From Bacteroidota bacterium (lineage in GTDB: Bacteria; Bacteroidota; Bacteroidia; Chitinophagales; Chitinophagaceae), in assembly GCA_947476145.1 (NCBI GenBank), contig CANJPH010000002.1, positions 62,001 through 126,000 of the forward strand: a DNA stretch of 64,000 nt, written 5' to 3'. Below are positions 63,304 to 64,000 of the stretch, one piece after another; position 1 is the stretch's first letter, and each line of letters starts with the position of its first letter. The translations under genes and the position numbers were made by a program. Below the pieces are notes generated by a model. That model was not told where the DNA came from and made no database searches. It worked only from the letters and a program-made list of their open reading frames with translations.

Positions 63304-63888
63304 ATGATAATTATTGATTCGGTTTTAGTGAGTGACGAGATAGTTGAAGAACAATTTGTTTGTGATTTAACAAAATGCAAAGGGGGCTGTTGTGAAGATG
63401 GTGATGCAGGTGCGCCTTTGGAAAATAAAGAAAAAGACTACATTAAAGAATACTACGAAATCGTTAAGCCTTATATGACCAAGGAAGGCATTAAGGAAGT
63501 AAATCAGGTGGGTCAGTTTATGTATGACAGAGAATTTGGCTGGGTAACGCCCACCATTAATGGGCAGATATGTGCTTATGGCTTTAGAGATGAAAAAGGC
63601 ATTATTAAATGTTCATTTGAGCAAGCCTATAATGACGGCAAAATTCCATGGAAAAAACCCATTAGTTGTCATTTATTTCCCATCAAAATTACCAAGAGCA
63701 AATCAGATCCTGGTGTAGAATATTTGAATTACGAACCAAGAGAAGACTTATGCGCTGCGGCTTGTTCATTGGGTGTGAAGTTGAAAGTACCCGCTTATGT
63801 ATTTTTAAAAGATTCAATTATACGAAAATATGGAACTGAATTTTATGAGGCCCTAGATGCATCCGCTAAACACCTTCAAAAAAAATAA
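63304..63888 (+). CDS. DUF3109 family protein
   Basis: A 194-aa protein of a Bacteroidota-rich family of unknown function. Cysteine clusters typical of a metal or Fe-S site are visible: CDLTKCKGGCCED near the N-terminus, then QICAYGF, IKCSF, PISCHLFP and DLCAAAC. The pattern resembles the zinc/iron cluster-binding CxxxCxxCC proteins (YkgJ-like). It follows gldD by 27 bp and precedes the truncated last gene by 9 bp. Confidence 0.85.
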   Translation: MIIIDSVLVSDEIVEEQFVCDLTKCKGGCCEDGDAGAPLENKEKDYIKEYYEIVKPYMTKEGIKEVNQVGQFMYDREFGWVTPTINGQICAYGFRDEKGIIKCSFEQAYNDGKIPWKKPISCHLFPIKITKSKSDPGVEYLNYEPREDLCAAACSLGVKLKVPAYVFLKDSIIRKYGTEFYEALDASAKHLQKK

Positions 63889-63897
63889 TTTATCATC

Positions 63898-64000
63898 ATG
63901 CAAAGCATTTACGCCGATTCGTTTTTAGAAAAAAGTGCTAGCAAGGCTTTAGACCTTGAACACCGACGTAAAATTAATTTTAACATTGGCAAGTACAATG
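63898..64000 (+). CDS. Partial gene, probable LutB-like lactate utilization iron-sulfur protein
   Basis: Only the first 34 codons lie in the window, starting at ATG 63898. The peptide DSFLEKSASKALDLEHRRKI resembles the N-terminus of Bacteroidota LutB/LUD-domain iron-sulfur proteins, which act in L-lactate oxidation. The stretch is too short for certainty; the domain itself is outside the window. Confidence 0.5.
   Translation, partial: MQSIYADSFLEKSASKALDLEHRRKINFNIGKYN

Overview
This window is AT-rich chromosomal DNA from a member of the Bacteroidota, most probably a Chitinophagaceae-like bacterium. The phylum call rests on three things: gliding-motility accessory genes gldH, gldE and gldD; Bacteroidota-type -7 promoter boxes (TAnnTTTG) before many genes; and Bacteroidota-typical families (DUF4834, DUF3109, the long PurF-like protein, RicT/YaaT, the COX24-like mini-protein). 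The family-level call is inference. Genes are densely packed and no gap without a gene exceeds 300 bases. I saw no transposase, integrase, phage gene, CRISPR array, tRNA or rRNA, and no recognisable defence island.

Layout. 1-4.3 kb: polyphosphate kinase (cut by the window edge), diverging from an LpxH-like phosphoesterase, a glycosyltransferase and a small unknown gene. 4.3-5.95 kb: an arsRMC arsenic operon with a clear operator and no efflux pump. 6-7.8 kb: alanine dehydrogenase diverging from an Lrp-type regulator, with repeated TACAGTAA sites between them. 7.8-9.8 kb: small enzymes (PaiB-like, VOC, HAD) and DUF4834. 9.8-16.1 kb: rimP-nusA-infB with a structured leader, then a SurA-like chaperone. 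16.2-21.3 kb: a PurF-like amidotransferase and an envelope set (FabH-like, mannose-1-phosphate guanylyltransferase, arabinose-5-phosphate isomerase). 21.4-33.4 kb: RecQ, a DUF3089 lipoprotein, a chromate transporter, an RND efflux pair and an HGSNAT-like membrane protein. 33.4-41.5 kb: typA, obg, a TetR regulator, a PfkB kinase, asd with a leader, and ligA. 41.6-47.9 kb: an NrtR-like regulator, yicC-gldH-histidine kinase-response regulator in a tightly packed row, an arginase-fold protein with lost metal ligands, and a PBP4-type carboxypeptidase. 47.9-58.5 kb: mutL, pepF, ricT, holB, glutathione peroxidase, comF, radA, rng. 58.7-64 kb: a 31-aa COX24-like basic protein missed by the ORF track, a TPR protein, HU, mutY, gldE, gldD, DUF3109 and the start of a probable lactate-utilization gene.

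The most interesting signal is upstream of asd (38047-38203). A well-spaced Bacteroidota promoter begins just after the pfkB stop codon. It is followed by a 14-codon reading frame rich in aspartate-family residues (5 Lys, 2 Ile, 1 Thr) and then by mutually exclusive antiterminator and terminator stems. No promoter is visible between the terminator and asd. This looks like a ribosome-mediated attenuator controlling aspartate-semialdehyde dehydrogenase. Also notable are several -7 boxes placed so close to start codons that leaderless mRNAs are predicted, and structured leaders before rimP and infB.
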